DNA of 64,000 nucleotides from Deltaproteobacteria bacterium (GTDB lineage Bacteria > Myxococcota > XYA12-FULL-58-9): the NCBI GenBank assembly GCA_016218825.1, contig JACRCV010000013.1, forward strand, positions 1 to 64,000, in the 5' to 3' direction. The notes under the pieces were generated by a model. The model saw nothing but the letters and a program-made list of their open reading frames with translations, was not told the origin of the DNA and made no database searches. Positions 8,284-18,106 of this stretch are shown one piece after another. Position numbers and translations under genes: made by a program. Position 1 is the first letter of the stretch. Each line of letters opens with the position of its first letter.

Positions 8284-8610
8284 ATGAGCGACAGCATTGT
8301 GACTTTGACCGACAAAGAATTCGACGCCCAGGTGTTGAAGGCCGAGCAGCCGACCCTGGTTGACTTCTGGGCCGAGTGGTGCGCGCCGTGCCGCGCTCTG
8401 ACGCCGGTGATCGAGGAGATCGCGACCAACTACAAGGGTCGGCTCCAGGTCGGCAAGATGAACATCGACGAGCACCCCGACACCCCGTCGCAGTACGCGG
8501 TGCGCGCCATCCCGACCCTGTTGTTGTTCAAGGGCGGTAAGGTCGTCGATCAGGTCGTCGGGCTGGTGCCGAAGAGCAAGCTCGACCAGATCATCGCCAA
8601 GCACCTATAG
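8284..8610 (+). CDS. trxA: Thioredoxin
   Basis: This 108-residue protein is a complete thioredoxin fold with the active site WCAPC in FWAEWCAPCRALTPVIEEIA and the conserved cis-proline loop AIPTLLLFKGG. It acts as a cytosolic protein disulfide reductant, recycled by thioredoxin reductase. The length matches E. coli TrxA. A GGCGAGGG run lies about ten bases before the ATG. It is a single gene, divergent from the hypothetical gene and convergent with rodA. Confidence 0.96.
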   Translation: MSDSIVTLTDKEFDAQVLKAEQPTLVDFWAEWCAPCRALTPVIEEIATNYKGRLQVGKMNIDEHPDTPSQYAVRAIPTLLLFKGGKVVDQVVGLVPKSKLDQIIAKHL

Positions 8611-8646
8611 CGCCGGCGCTCGTCACCCCGTTCGCGACGAAGCGAT

Positions 8647-10272
8647 CTAGTGGGCGCGACGGTGCAGGTGGACGTTCAGCGCCAGCGCGCAGCCCAGCAT
8701 CACCGTCAGCAGGCTCGAGCCACCGTAGGAGAACAACGGCAGCGTGACCCCGACCACCGGGAGGACGCCGATCACCATGCCGATGTTGATCAGCGCCTGC
8801 CACAAGATCATGCTCGCGACGCCGGCGGCGAGCAGCGCCCCGTAGCTGTCGCGCGCCTGCGCCGCGATGCTCCAGATCGCGGCGACCAGCACCACGTAGA
8901 GCGCCATCACCACGAGACAACCGAGGAAACCCTGCTCCTCGGCCCACACCGAGAACGCGAAGTCGGTGTGCTGCTCGGGGAGGAACGACAGCTGGCTCTG
9001 GGTGCCCTCGAGGTGGCCCTTGCCGGTCCAACGCCCGGAGCCGACCGCGATCATCGACTGCACCGCGTTCCAGCCGGCGCCCTTGATGTCGTGCTCCGGG
9101 TCGATGAAGGTCAAGATGCGGCGCTTCTGGTAGTCCTTCAAGATGCCGAACCAGCCGACCACCGCGAGCGAGGCGCCGACGCAGCCCAGGATCAAGAGGG
9201 TTCGTAGCTGCACGCCGACGACCAAGATCATCGACATGCCGACGACGACGAAGATCCCCGCGGTGCCGAGGTCGGGCTCGACGAGGACCAGAAGGGCCGG
9301 GATCGCCAAGAGGTCGACAGGGGCGATGACGAAGTCGACCAGGCTCGCGACCGGGCTCCTCAGACTCCACAGCGACAAGACGGCGTAGACCACGACCGCG
9401 ATCGCCAGCACCGCGCGCAGCGTCGTTGTCGGCGCGAAGCCGGCGTACGCGCCGCCGGCGTCGGCCTCCTCCACCAAGGTGGCAATCGCGACCCCGAAGG
9501 GATCGCGGACGAAGGGCGCGCTCCACACGGAGAACAGCGCCAGGCCCAGGCCGGCGCCGAACGCCACGCACAACAGCACCAGGCGGTTGCGTCGCCCGGG
9601 GGGCCAGGGGTCGAGGAGCGCTCGGGCGCGGTCGATGCCGACGACGATCCAAACGCCCGCCGTGACCGCCGCCAGAATCAGCGCCACGAGGAACAGGCGG
9701 AACCACAACAGATCCCCGGCCTCGGGCACGACGCCGCCGAGGTTCTTGTGGAACAGGCGCGCGAGCTCGCCGATCGGATCGCCGAGCCACGGCTTCTTCC
9801 ACAAGAGGACCAGCGCCAAGAGCGCCGCGAGCGGCCGCGAGGGGTTCAGCGGTCGAAACAGGGTTCGCATCGAGTAGCCGGACGGATCGATCCGCTGGCT
9901 GCAGTAGCGCGCCAAGCAGAGGATGGTCGCGAGCTTCGCCGGCTCGCTCGGCTGGAACGACGCCGGGCCGATGAGCAGCCAGCGCTGCGCCCCGAGCGCC
10001 GAGCGTCCCTGGAGGAGCACCGCGAGCAGCAACAGGCAGGCGAGGCCGTACACCGGATAGGCGATGCCCTCGGAGAGCCGGTAGTCGAAGAACAACAGCA
10101 AGGCGCAGACCACCGAGCCGACGCCGAGCACTGCGAGCTGGCCGAGGAACAAGCGCGGCGCGTGCGACGCCGCCGATGAATGCAGGTTGTAGATGCCCAA
10201 GCTCGCGATCAGCAGCATCGCGCCGACCAGCGGCCAGTTGACCTCGATCAACGCCGGTCGAGTGGCTTTCAT
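8647..10272 (-). CDS. rodA: Rod shape-determining protein RodA, with large insertion
   Basis: RodA is the SEDS-family peptidoglycan glycosyltransferase of the elongasome, working with PBP2. The C-terminal half is canonical: VEPDLGTAGIF, then GRWTGKGHLEGTQSQLSFLPE, HTDFAFSVWAEEQGFLG and the final SYGGSSLL. At 541 residues it is clearly longer than typical RodA (about 370-430). The extra length is a block of about 170 residues with several hydrophobic helices between LARYCS and the VEPDLGT loop. The ATG at 10272 overlaps the PBP2 stop as ATGA, so translation is probably coupled. It is the last gene of the mre operon. Confidence 0.93.
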   Translation of the reverse strand: MKATRPALIEVNWPLVGAMLLIASLGIYNLHSSAASHAPRLFLGQLAVLGVGSVVCALLLFFDYRLSEGIAYPVYGLACLLLLAVLLQGRSALGAQRWLLIGPASFQPSEPAKLATILCLARYCSQRIDPSGYSMRTLFRPLNPSRPLAALLALVLLWKKPWLGDPIGELARLFHKNLGGVVPEAGDLLWFRLFLVALILAAVTAGVWIVVGIDRARALLDPWPPGRRNRLVLLCVAFGAGLGLALFSVWSAPFVRDPFGVAIATLVEEADAGGAYAGFAPTTTLRAVLAIAVVVYAVLSLWSLRSPVASLVDFVIAPVDLLAIPALLVLVEPDLGTAGIFVVVGMSMILVVGVQLRTLLILGCVGASLAVVGWFGILKDYQKRRILTFIDPEHDIKGAGWNAVQSMIAVGSGRWTGKGHLEGTQSQLSFLPEQHTDFAFSVWAEEQGFLGCLVVMALYVVLVAAIWSIAAQARDSYGALLAAGVASMILWQALINIGMVIGVLPVVGVTLPLFSYGGSSLLTVMLGCALALNVHLHRRAH

Positions 10273-12353
10273 CGCGGCGCCCCCGCCGGCTCACCCTGCG
10301 CCGCGGCGAGTCGGGCCGCCTGCAGATCGACGAAGGCGTCGACGACCGCCACCGCGATCGGCGCCGCCTGCGAGCCGCCGTGACCGGAGTGCTCGTTCAA
10401 CACCGCGACCGCGATCTGGGGCGCGGTCGCCGGTGCGAACGCCACGAACCAGGCGTGGTCGCGCTCGAAGTACGTGGTCTCCTCGACCTTCAAGCGCTCG
10501 CGGCCCAGCCGTACGACCTGAGCGGTGCCGGTCTTGCCCGCCATGCTGATCTTGCGCGACCGCCGCCAGTACGCGGTGCCGCGCGGATCGGCCATCACAC
10601 CCTCGAGGCCGGTGCGCACCAGCTCCAGGTCGTCGGGGTTGACCGCCAGTTGTTGGCGCGCGACCGGGGCTTTGGTCGCGAGCAGCGCCGGCGGGTCGCC
10701 GCGCACCTCCTCGAGGATGCCGCGCGAATCAACGGTGACACCGGGCTCGGGCTCGTCGTCCTCGTCGTCGTCGTCGTCCTCGCCGTCGCCGTCGCCGCGG
10801 GCGCGGGGCAGGAAGCGCTTGACGACCCGGAAGTCGGCGGTCTCGATGCGATCCACGATCTGCGGCTCGAACAAGGTGCCGCCGTTGCCGATGGCGGCGT
10901 ACGCCATCGCCAGCTGCAGCGGGGTGACGAGCAACGAGCCCTGGCCGATCGCGGTGTTGACGACCATGCCGCGCTGGTAGCCGCCGGTCGCCCGGTCGGC
11001 GCGGTTGTGGTAGGCCTCGTCGGGCACCAGGCCGGGCTGCTCGCCGGCGAGCGCGATGTCGGTCCGGCGCCCGAAGCCCAAACGCCGGGCCATGCCGGCG
11101 AGCGCGGTGATGCCGATGCGCGAGCCCATGGTGTAGAAGAACACGTCGCACGACACGATCAGCGCCTCGCGGATGTCCACCTGGCCGTGACCCGAGTCTT
11201 TGTGGCAGCGCCAGGTCTTGTTGCCGAGGGTGAAGTGGCCCGGACAGCGCACCTTCTCTCTGATGCTGGTCGCACGCTCGGCGAGCGCCGCGAGCGCGGT
11301 GACCGCCTTGAAGGTGGACCCCGGGGCGTACTGTCCGGAGATTGCGCGGTTCAGCCACGGCTTCAAGGGATCGCCGTCGAGGCGTTGTTTCTCCGTGGCG
11401 CCGAGCATCCCCGAGACCCCGTTGGGATCGAACTCGGGCACCGACGCCAACACCAGGATCTTGCCGTTGTTCGGGTCGACCGCGACCACCGCGCCCGCCT
11501 CGCCGCCGAAGGCCTCGATGGCCCGCCGCTGCAGCGCCGCGTCGATGGTCAGGAACACCGCGTGGCCGGGCTGCGGCTCGACCCGGCGCTCCTCGCCCAA
11601 CAGTTGCCGCATGTAGGCGTCGTGCTGGCGTCGGCCCTTGGCGTCGACGACGATCTTCTCGAAGCCGTCGACGCCGCGCAGACTCTTCTCGTGGCTGCGC
11701 TCGACGCCGTCGCGACCGATGCAGTCACCCAACACGTAGCGGCGCGGGTTGCCGCGCAGGCGCTCGGCGTCGAGCTCGCCGGCGTCGATCTCCTTGACGT
11801 AGCCGAGCAGGTGAGCGGCGAGGCTCCCCATCGGATAGGCGCGCCGCCGGCCCTCGACGATGGCGACGCCGTCGAGGTGAAACAGGCTGCGCTCGCTCTC
11901 GACCGCCTCCACCTGCTCCGGGGTCAGGTCGCGCTCGATGACGATCGGCAACAGCCGATCGAGGCCGCGCGGCGCCGACACCGCTTCGTTCGCCCGCTTG
12001 AGCGCGTCGGCGCTCATGCCGACCAGGGTCGCGAGGTGTGCCAGCGTTGCCGTCGCCTCGGGGCGTTTGCCCAAGAACGCCGGCGTCACCTCGACGTCGA
12101 CCGAGGGGCGGTTGTCGGCGAGGATCCGGCCGTCGCGGTCGTAGACGATGCCGCGATCGTGCGGGGTGCGGAGGTTCTGCACGAAGTTGCGCTCGCCTTT
12201 GCTGGCGAGCTCGTCGCCGCGCACGACCTGCAGGGCGTAGAGGCGGACCGCGAGCAGCGTGAAGGCGACGAGGGTCAGCCACAGGCCGACGAGGGCTCGG
12301 GGCCCGAGGACCCGCACCGGGTTGCGATCCGAGAGGTCGCCGCCTAACGCCAT
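10269..12353 (-). CDS. mrdA: Penicillin-binding protein 2 (elongasome transpeptidase)
   Basis: PBP2 cross-links peptidoglycan during elongation, anchored by one N-terminal transmembrane helix (about residues 20-40). The 694-residue product has the class B layout: dimerisation domain with RGIVYDRDGRILADN, then the transpeptidase domain with STFK (catalytic Ser346), SCD and KTGT (Lys607). An Asp/Glu-rich insertion of about 20 residues, encoded around 10740-10800, lies inside the transpeptidase domain and is unusual. The ATG at 12353 is chosen because the protein starts just before the membrane anchor. It overlaps mreD by ten bases. Confidence 0.95.
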   Translation of the reverse strand: MALGGDLSDRNPVRVLGPRALVGLWLTLVAFTLLAVRLYALQVVRGDELASKGERNFVQNLRTPHDRGIVYDRDGRILADNRPSVDVEVTPAFLGKRPEATATLAHLATLVGMSADALKRANEAVSAPRGLDRLLPIVIERDLTPEQVEAVESERSLFHLDGVAIVEGRRRAYPMGSLAAHLLGYVKEIDAGELDAERLRGNPRRYVLGDCIGRDGVERSHEKSLRGVDGFEKIVVDAKGRRQHDAYMRQLLGEERRVEPQPGHAVFLTIDAALQRRAIEAFGGEAGAVVAVDPNNGKILVLASVPEFDPNGVSGMLGATEKQRLDGDPLKPWLNRAISGQYAPGSTFKAVTALAALAERATSIREKVRCPGHFTLGNKTWRCHKDSGHGQVDIREALIVSCDVFFYTMGSRIGITALAGMARRLGFGRRTDIALAGEQPGLVPDEAYHNRADRATGGYQRGMVVNTAIGQGSLLVTPLQLAMAYAAIGNGGTLFEPQIVDRIETADFRVVKRFLPRARGDGDGEDDDDDEDDEPEPGVTVDSRGILEEVRGDPPALLATKAPVARQQLAVNPDDLELVRTGLEGVMADPRGTAYWRRSRKISMAGKTGTAQVVRLGRERLKVEETTYFERDHAWFVAFAPATAPQIAVAVLNEHSGHGGSQAAPIAVAVVDAFVDLQAARLAAAQGEPAGAPR

Positions 12354-12856
12354 GAGAGCGCCTCGTGGTGGTCGGCGGCCAGGCGGCGGTCGAGGGCGTT
12401 CAGGCCGCCGTAGGACAACAGCGCCAACAGCCCGGTGGCGACAGCACTCGGCAAGAGCAGCATCGTCGGCCAGCCCGGGAAGGAGGCGGTGCCGCGGAAG
12501 GCGAACAACAGGACGAACAACAGCAGCTGGTAGCCGATGGTCGCGCCGCCGCACACCACCGCGAAGAACAACGGGCCGCTGCCGGTCAGCGCCCCGGAGG
12601 CCAAATAGACGCTCACCGCGCAGCCGACGAGCGCGGTCTCGTGCAGGCCGACGGGCGCCACGCACTCGCGGCCCACGAGGTAGCCGAGCGTCAACGCCGT
12701 GAGGGTGATGAGCAAGGGATCGCGGCGCAGCGCCAGAAACACCACGGTGACGATGGCGGCGTCGGGGACCAGGTGGGCGACGCGGATCTTGGCGGCGACC
12801 GCGGACCAGAAGGTCACGCCGGCAAAGCCGACGACCAGGAACAGGGCGTTCTTCAT
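12344..12856 (-). CDS. mreD: Rod shape-determining protein MreD
   Basis: This 170-residue, strongly hydrophobic protein should have five or six membrane helices. Its position between mreC and the PBP2 gene defines it as MreD, the integral membrane subunit of the elongasome. Sequence motifs are weakly conserved in this family; RVAHLVPDAAIVTVVFLALRRDPL near the N-terminus is compatible. The ATG at 12856 overlaps the mreC stop by four bases (ATGA), indicating coupling. Identification rests mainly on length, hydrophobicity and context. Confidence 0.85.
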   Translation of the reverse strand: MKNALFLVVGFAGVTFWSAVAAKIRVAHLVPDAAIVTVVFLALRRDPLLITLTALTLGYLVGRECVAPVGLHETALVGCAVSVYLASGALTGSGPLFFAVVCGGATIGYQLLLFVLLFAFRGTASFPGWPTMLLLPSAVATGLLALLSYGGLNALDRRLAADHHEALSWR

Positions 12857-13737
12857 CGCGAGCCCCCGGCGGCGGCGCTGGGGTCGGGCGCCGGGCTCGG
12901 GGCGGGGGCGGGGGCGCCGTCCTCCTCGAAGCTGGCGGTGCCCGGCCAGCCGGCCGGGATGACCCAGACCTCCTCGAGGCGGCCGAAGTCGACCCGGGGC
13001 TCGGCGGTCGCGTGCTGATAGAGGCCGAACGCGCCGCGCTCCACCGAGACGATGGTGCCGACCGCGAGCCCCTTGGGGAACACCGGCCCGGTGCCGCTGG
13101 CGATCAAGAGGTCGCCGGGCTCGACCTTCTCGGTGCGGGCGAGGTACTCGACCTCGATGCCGAACGAGGTGTCGCTGCCGGAGCCGCGCACCCGGGCGCG
13201 GGCGCGGGTCCGCTGCACCAGCACGTCGAGCGAGCTGTTGGCGTCGACCAGCAGCATGACGTCGGCGGTGCCGCCGCCGAGCGCCGCCACCCGGCCGACG
13301 ATCCCGTCTTGATTGACGACCGCCGCGCCCAGGGTCACGCCGTGGTCGGCGCCGCGATCGACGCGGATGGAGCGGAACAGCGGCGTGGGCGCGGTGGCGA
13401 TGACCCGGGCGACGATGCTCTTGACGTCCGGCTCGCGGGCCTTCAGGCTCAGGAGGCGCCGCAGCCGTTCGTTCTCCAGCCGATACTCCTCGCGGCGGAT
13501 GACCTCGGCCTGCAGCCTGGCGTTGTCGCCCTTCAGGCGATCGTTCTCTTCTCTGACCCCGACGAGGTAGACGTAGTGGGTGACGCCGCGCTGCACCGCG
13601 TCGAGGGCGCTGACGGTGAGCCATTGGACCGGCGCCGAGATCGAGACGACCACCCGATCGAAGATGTTGTGATCTCGGGTCGACTTGGCGTTCGAGAGAT
13701 AGAAGGCGAACGGCAGCAGGAGCAACAGCAGCGCCAC
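12853..13737 (-). CDS. mreC: Rod shape-determining protein MreC
   Basis: MreC is the periplasmic elongasome scaffold. It has one N-terminal membrane helix, then a coiled coil (EENDRLKGDNARLQAEVIRR and following), then two beta-barrel domains (VDRGADHGVTLGAAVVNQDG and GVEYLARTEKVEPGDLLIASG-like region), and ends in a Pro/Ala tail. The coordinates use the first standard codon, a GTG at 13737. The in-frame sequence upstream to 13770 encodes SFWSRYRDPL, which fits the usual MreC start. An ATT at 13770 preceded by GAGGT may therefore be the true initiator. Confidence 0.93.
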   Translation of the reverse strand: MALLLLLLPFAFYLSNAKSTRDHNIFDRVVVSISAPVQWLTVSALDAVQRGVTHYVYLVGVREENDRLKGDNARLQAEVIRREEYRLENERLRRLLSLKAREPDVKSIVARVIATAPTPLFRSIRVDRGADHGVTLGAAVVNQDGIVGRVAALGGGTADVMLLVDANSSLDVLVQRTRARARVRGSGSDTSFGIEVEYLARTEKVEPGDLLIASGTGPVFPKGLAVGTIVSVERGAFGLYQHATAEPRVDFGRLEEVWVIPAGWPGTASFEEDGAPAPAPSPAPDPSAAAGGSR

Positions 13738-13790
13738 CAGGGGGTCGCGGTATCGGCTCCAGAAGCTAATGGTGGACCTCGACCTGCAGG

Positions 13791-14828
<1,038 letters not shown>

Positions 14829-14974
14829 TCACACCGTCCGGGATAGCTGCGACCGGCGACCGAACGCCGCACCGTGCCGCGCCACGCCGCGTCATCAATA
14901 ACATTTCCGCGGATCTTCGTGCAAGGAACGTCACGCCTTGCCGTTTGCCGAGGCGCTGTGTTACGTCCGCCGCC

Positions 14975-17578
14975 ATGACCGAGCAAAGACCGAGCTACGA
15001 TCCGTCGACCGTCGAGAAGCGCTGGCAGGCGGCCTGGGCCAAGGAGCGCGCCTTCTGCACCACCGGCCGCGGCGAGCCGTTCTACGTCCTCGAGATGTTC
15101 CCGTACCCGTCGGGCGACCTGCACATGGGGCACGTGCGCAACTACACCATCGGCGACGTGTTCGCGCGCTACACGAGGATGCAGGGGCGGGACGTGCTGC
15201 ACCCGATGGGGTGGGACTCGCTGGGCTTGCCGGCGGAGAACCAGGCGATCCTCGAGAAGGTAGCCCCCCAGGTGCGAACCCCGAAGAACATCGAGCGGAT
15301 GAAGGCGCAGATGCAGCGCCTCGGCCTGGCCTACGAATGGGAGCGCGAGCTCGCCACCTATCAGCCGGAGTACTACCGCTGGAACCAGTGGTTCTTCATC
15401 AAGTTCCTCGAGCGCGGCCTGGTGTACCGGCGCGAGACCCAGGTGAACTGGTGCCCGGGGTGCAACACCGTCCTCGCCAACGAGCAGGTGAAAGACGACT
15501 TCGTCTGCTGGCGCGGCCACCCGGGGGTCACGACCCGCACCGTGCCGGAGTGGGCGTTTCGGATCACCGCGTACGCCGAAGAGCTCTTGAAGGACCTCGA
15601 TCAGCTCGGCGCCTGGCCGGAGCGCATCGTCACCCAGCAGCGCAACTGGATCGGCAAGAGCACCGGGGCGCGCGTCAGGTTCGAGGTCGTCGGCCGAAGC
15701 GACGTCATCGAGGTGTTCACGACCCGGGTCGACACCATCTTCGGTTGCACCTACGTGGTGTTGGCGCCCGAGCACGCGCTGGCGCTGAAGGTGACGACGC
15801 CGGAGCTGCGGCCGCAGGTCCAGGCCTTCATCGACAAGATGCGGCAGAAAGATCGCATCGAGCGCACCGCGGCGGGCGCGCCGAAGGAGGGCGTGTTCAC
15901 CGGCGCCATGGCCAAGAACCCCTACACCGGCGAGGCGGTGCCTATTTGGCTTGCGAACTTCGTGCTCGCCGACTACGGCACCGGCGCGGTGATGAGCGTG
16001 CCGGCCCACGACCAGCGCGACTTCGAGTTCGCGACCCTGAACGCGCTGCCGATCCGCCCGGTGATCTATCCGAAGGACGGCGCGGCGCTGCCGAGCCCCC
16101 TCGAGGCCGCTACCACCGACGACGGCATCGTCAAAGGGTCGGCGCAGTTCTCCGATCTGGACTCGGCGACGGCGCGCGACAAGATGGCGGCGTTCGCCAA
16201 GGAGCGCGGCTTCGGCGAGGCGGCGATCACCTGGCACCTGCGCGATTGGGGCTTCTCGCGGCAGCGCTACTGGGGCACGCCGATCCCGATCATCTACTGC
16301 GACGACCACGGCGCGGTGCCGGTGCCGGAGGCCGAGCTGCCGGTGCGCCTGCCGGACTTCGACGCCATCGAGCTCACCGGGCAGGGTGGAGCGCCGCTCG
16401 CCAAGCTGCCGGCGTTCTACGACAGCAAGTGCCCCACCTGCGGCAAGAAGGCGCGGCGCGAGACCGAGACCATGGACACCTTCGTCGACTCGTCGTGGTA
16501 CTACGCCCGCTTCCTGTCGGCGCACGATGACGCCGTCGTGGTTTCCAAGGCCGAGGCCGCGAAGTGGCTGCCGGTCGACGTCTACGTCGGCGGCCCCGAG
16601 CACGCGGTGATGCACCTGTTGTACTTCCGCTTCTGGCACAAGGTGATGCGGGATTTGGGGTTGGTGACCAGCGACGAGCCGGTGACCCGCCTGATCACCC
16701 AAGGCATGGTCAACGCCAGCGCGTTTCGCTGTCCGACCCACGGCTACGTCAAGGCGGCCGAGATGCGCGAGCAGAAAGAGGCGGCGCACGTCTGTCCCAA
16801 GTGCGGCAAGGCGCTCGTGGTCGCGGTCGAGAAGATGTCGAAGTCGAAGTACAACGGCATCGATCCGATGGATCTGATCGAGACCTACGGCGCCGACACC
16901 GCACGGCTCTACACCTTGTTCGCGGCGCCGCCGGAGAAAGACCTGGAGTGGAACCCCGAGGGGGTCGACGGGCTGTACCGCTTCGCCGGCCGTGTCCACC
17001 GCGTCCTCGCCGTGCATGGCGAGCGCGTCCGCGACGCGGTGCTGCCGAAGAGTCAGGCAGGGCTGCCGGCCGCGGACGCCGAGGTGCGCAGCGCGCTGCA
17101 CCGGACGCTCGCCAAGGTCACCGACGAGGTCGGAGTCCGCAACCACTTCAACACCGCGATCGCGGCGATGATGGAGCTCGTCAACACCCTCACCGACCAT
17201 CGCCTGCACGAGGAGGCCTGTCCGATCGGCGCCGGCGTCATCCGCGAGGTGCTGCTGACCTTCGGGCAGATGCTGTGCCCGTTTGCGCCGCACCTGGCCG
17301 AGGAGCTGTGGGCTGGGGCCGGCGGCGACGGCCTCGTCTGTCACTCGACGTGGCCCAAGGCCGATCCGCAGGCGGTGGCGAAGGAGATCATCACGGTCGC
17401 GATCCAGGTGAACGGCAAGCTCCGCGGTCAGATCCAGGTGTCGACGAGCGCCGCCGCGCCCGAGGTGATCCGCGCCGCCAAGAGCGACGAGAATGTGTCG
17501 CGGCACTTGACCGGCAAGACGGTAAAGAAAGAGGTCTACGTGCCCGGGCGCCTGGTGAACTTCGTGGTGAGTGGGTGA
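14975..17578 (+). CDS. leuS: Leucyl-tRNA synthetase
   Basis: LeuRS charges tRNA-Leu. The 867-residue protein has the class I signatures HMGH (residues 50-53) and KMSKS (620-624), the CP1 editing domain with the TTRVDTIFG segment, and a C-terminal anticodon-binding region. Zinc-type Cys pairs (CPTC, CPKC) are visible. The ATG at 14975 gives the expected MTEQRPSYDPSTVEKRWQ; no Shine-Dalgarno precedes it. A weak TTGCCG-17-TTACGT pair (14938-14966) would place transcription start almost at the ATG, so a very short leader is possible. It begins a long plus-strand run of genes. Confidence 0.97.
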   Translation: MTEQRPSYDPSTVEKRWQAAWAKERAFCTTGRGEPFYVLEMFPYPSGDLHMGHVRNYTIGDVFARYTRMQGRDVLHPMGWDSLGLPAENQAILEKVAPQVRTPKNIERMKAQMQRLGLAYEWERELATYQPEYYRWNQWFFIKFLERGLVYRRETQVNWCPGCNTVLANEQVKDDFVCWRGHPGVTTRTVPEWAFRITAYAEELLKDLDQLGAWPERIVTQQRNWIGKSTGARVRFEVVGRSDVIEVFTTRVDTIFGCTYVVLAPEHALALKVTTPELRPQVQAFIDKMRQKDRIERTAAGAPKEGVFTGAMAKNPYTGEAVPIWLANFVLADYGTGAVMSVPAHDQRDFEFATLNALPIRPVIYPKDGAALPSPLEAATTDDGIVKGSAQFSDLDSATARDKMAAFAKERGFGEAAITWHLRDWGFSRQRYWGTPIPIIYCDDHGAVPVPEAELPVRLPDFDAIELTGQGGAPLAKLPAFYDSKCPTCGKKARRETETMDTFVDSSWYYARFLSAHDDAVVVSKAEAAKWLPVDVYVGGPEHAVMHLLYFRFWHKVMRDLGLVTSDEPVTRLITQGMVNASAFRCPTHGYVKAAEMREQKEAAHVCPKCGKALVVAVEKMSKSKYNGIDPMDLIETYGADTARLYTLFAAPPEKDLEWNPEGVDGLYRFAGRVHRVLAVHGERVRDAVLPKSQAGLPAADAEVRSALHRTLAKVTDEVGVRNHFNTAIAAMMELVNTLTDHRLHEEACPIGAGVIREVLLTFGQMLCPFAPHLAEELWAGAGGDGLVCHSTWPKADPQAVAKEIITVAIQVNGKLRGQIQVSTSAAAPEVIRAAKSDENVSRHLTGKTVKKEVYVPGRLVNFVVSG

Positions 17579-18105
17579 GACGCGCCGCGGTCGCCGCCGT
17601 CCTCGGCCTCGCCACGGCGTGCGGCTATCGGCTGTTGTATGCCGACAAGCCGTTCGGCGCCGCCGCGGTGGCGGTGCTGCCGTTCGTCGAGGACACGCCG
17701 GTCGGGCTCACCCAGGATCTGGCGCTCGCCCTCAATCAACGACTCGCGGCAGCGGGGGTGCACCTCACCACCGACGAGGCCCACGCCGACGCGGTGTTGT
17801 CGGGCCGGTTGGTCGGCAGCCAGACCTTGCAGAGCCCGGCGGCGGGGATCGGGGCGCGGGTGCCGGCGTACGATCTGCGGCTGCAGCTGCAGGCGTGGCT
17901 CACCGACCGCCAGGGCAAGGAGCTGTGGCGCACCGCGTTGGAGCTCTCCGAGAGCTTCTTGCCCTCGACCGCGACCGGTGACACGGTGCTCCTCGAAACC
18001 GAGGCCAACCGGCGCCGCGCGTTGCTGCGCCTCGCCGACGCCGCCGCGCGCGTGCTGGTCGAGCGCTTGGGCGTCGCGAGCGCCGCCGCCGCAGAGGGAA
18101 GCTGA
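17575..18105 (+). CDS. lptE: LPS-assembly lipoprotein LptE-like
   Basis: A GTG at 17575 overlaps the leuS stop as GTGA and gives 176 residues. The signal peptide RRAAVAAVLGLATAC has a lipobox with Cys16, followed by GYRLLYADKPFG, matching the C-G-Y-x-F/L start of LptE proteins. LptE plugs the LptD barrel that inserts LPS in the outer membrane. The order leuS-lptE-holA is the conserved Gram-negative arrangement and strongly supports the call despite low sequence conservation. Overlap implies translational coupling. Confidence 0.82.
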   Translation: MRRAAVAAVLGLATACGYRLLYADKPFGAAAVAVLPFVEDTPVGLTQDLALALNQRLAAAGVHLTTDEAHADAVLSGRLVGSQTLQSPAAGIGARVPAYDLRLQLQAWLTDRQGKELWRTALELSESFLPSTATGDTVLLETEANRRRALLRLADAAARVLVERLGVASAAAAEGS

Positions 18106-18106
18106 G

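Noticed and set aside
14938-14966. Firm promoter call for leuS
   Set aside because: TTGCCG-17-TTACGT is weak in both boxes; it is mentioned only as a possibility in the leuS entry.
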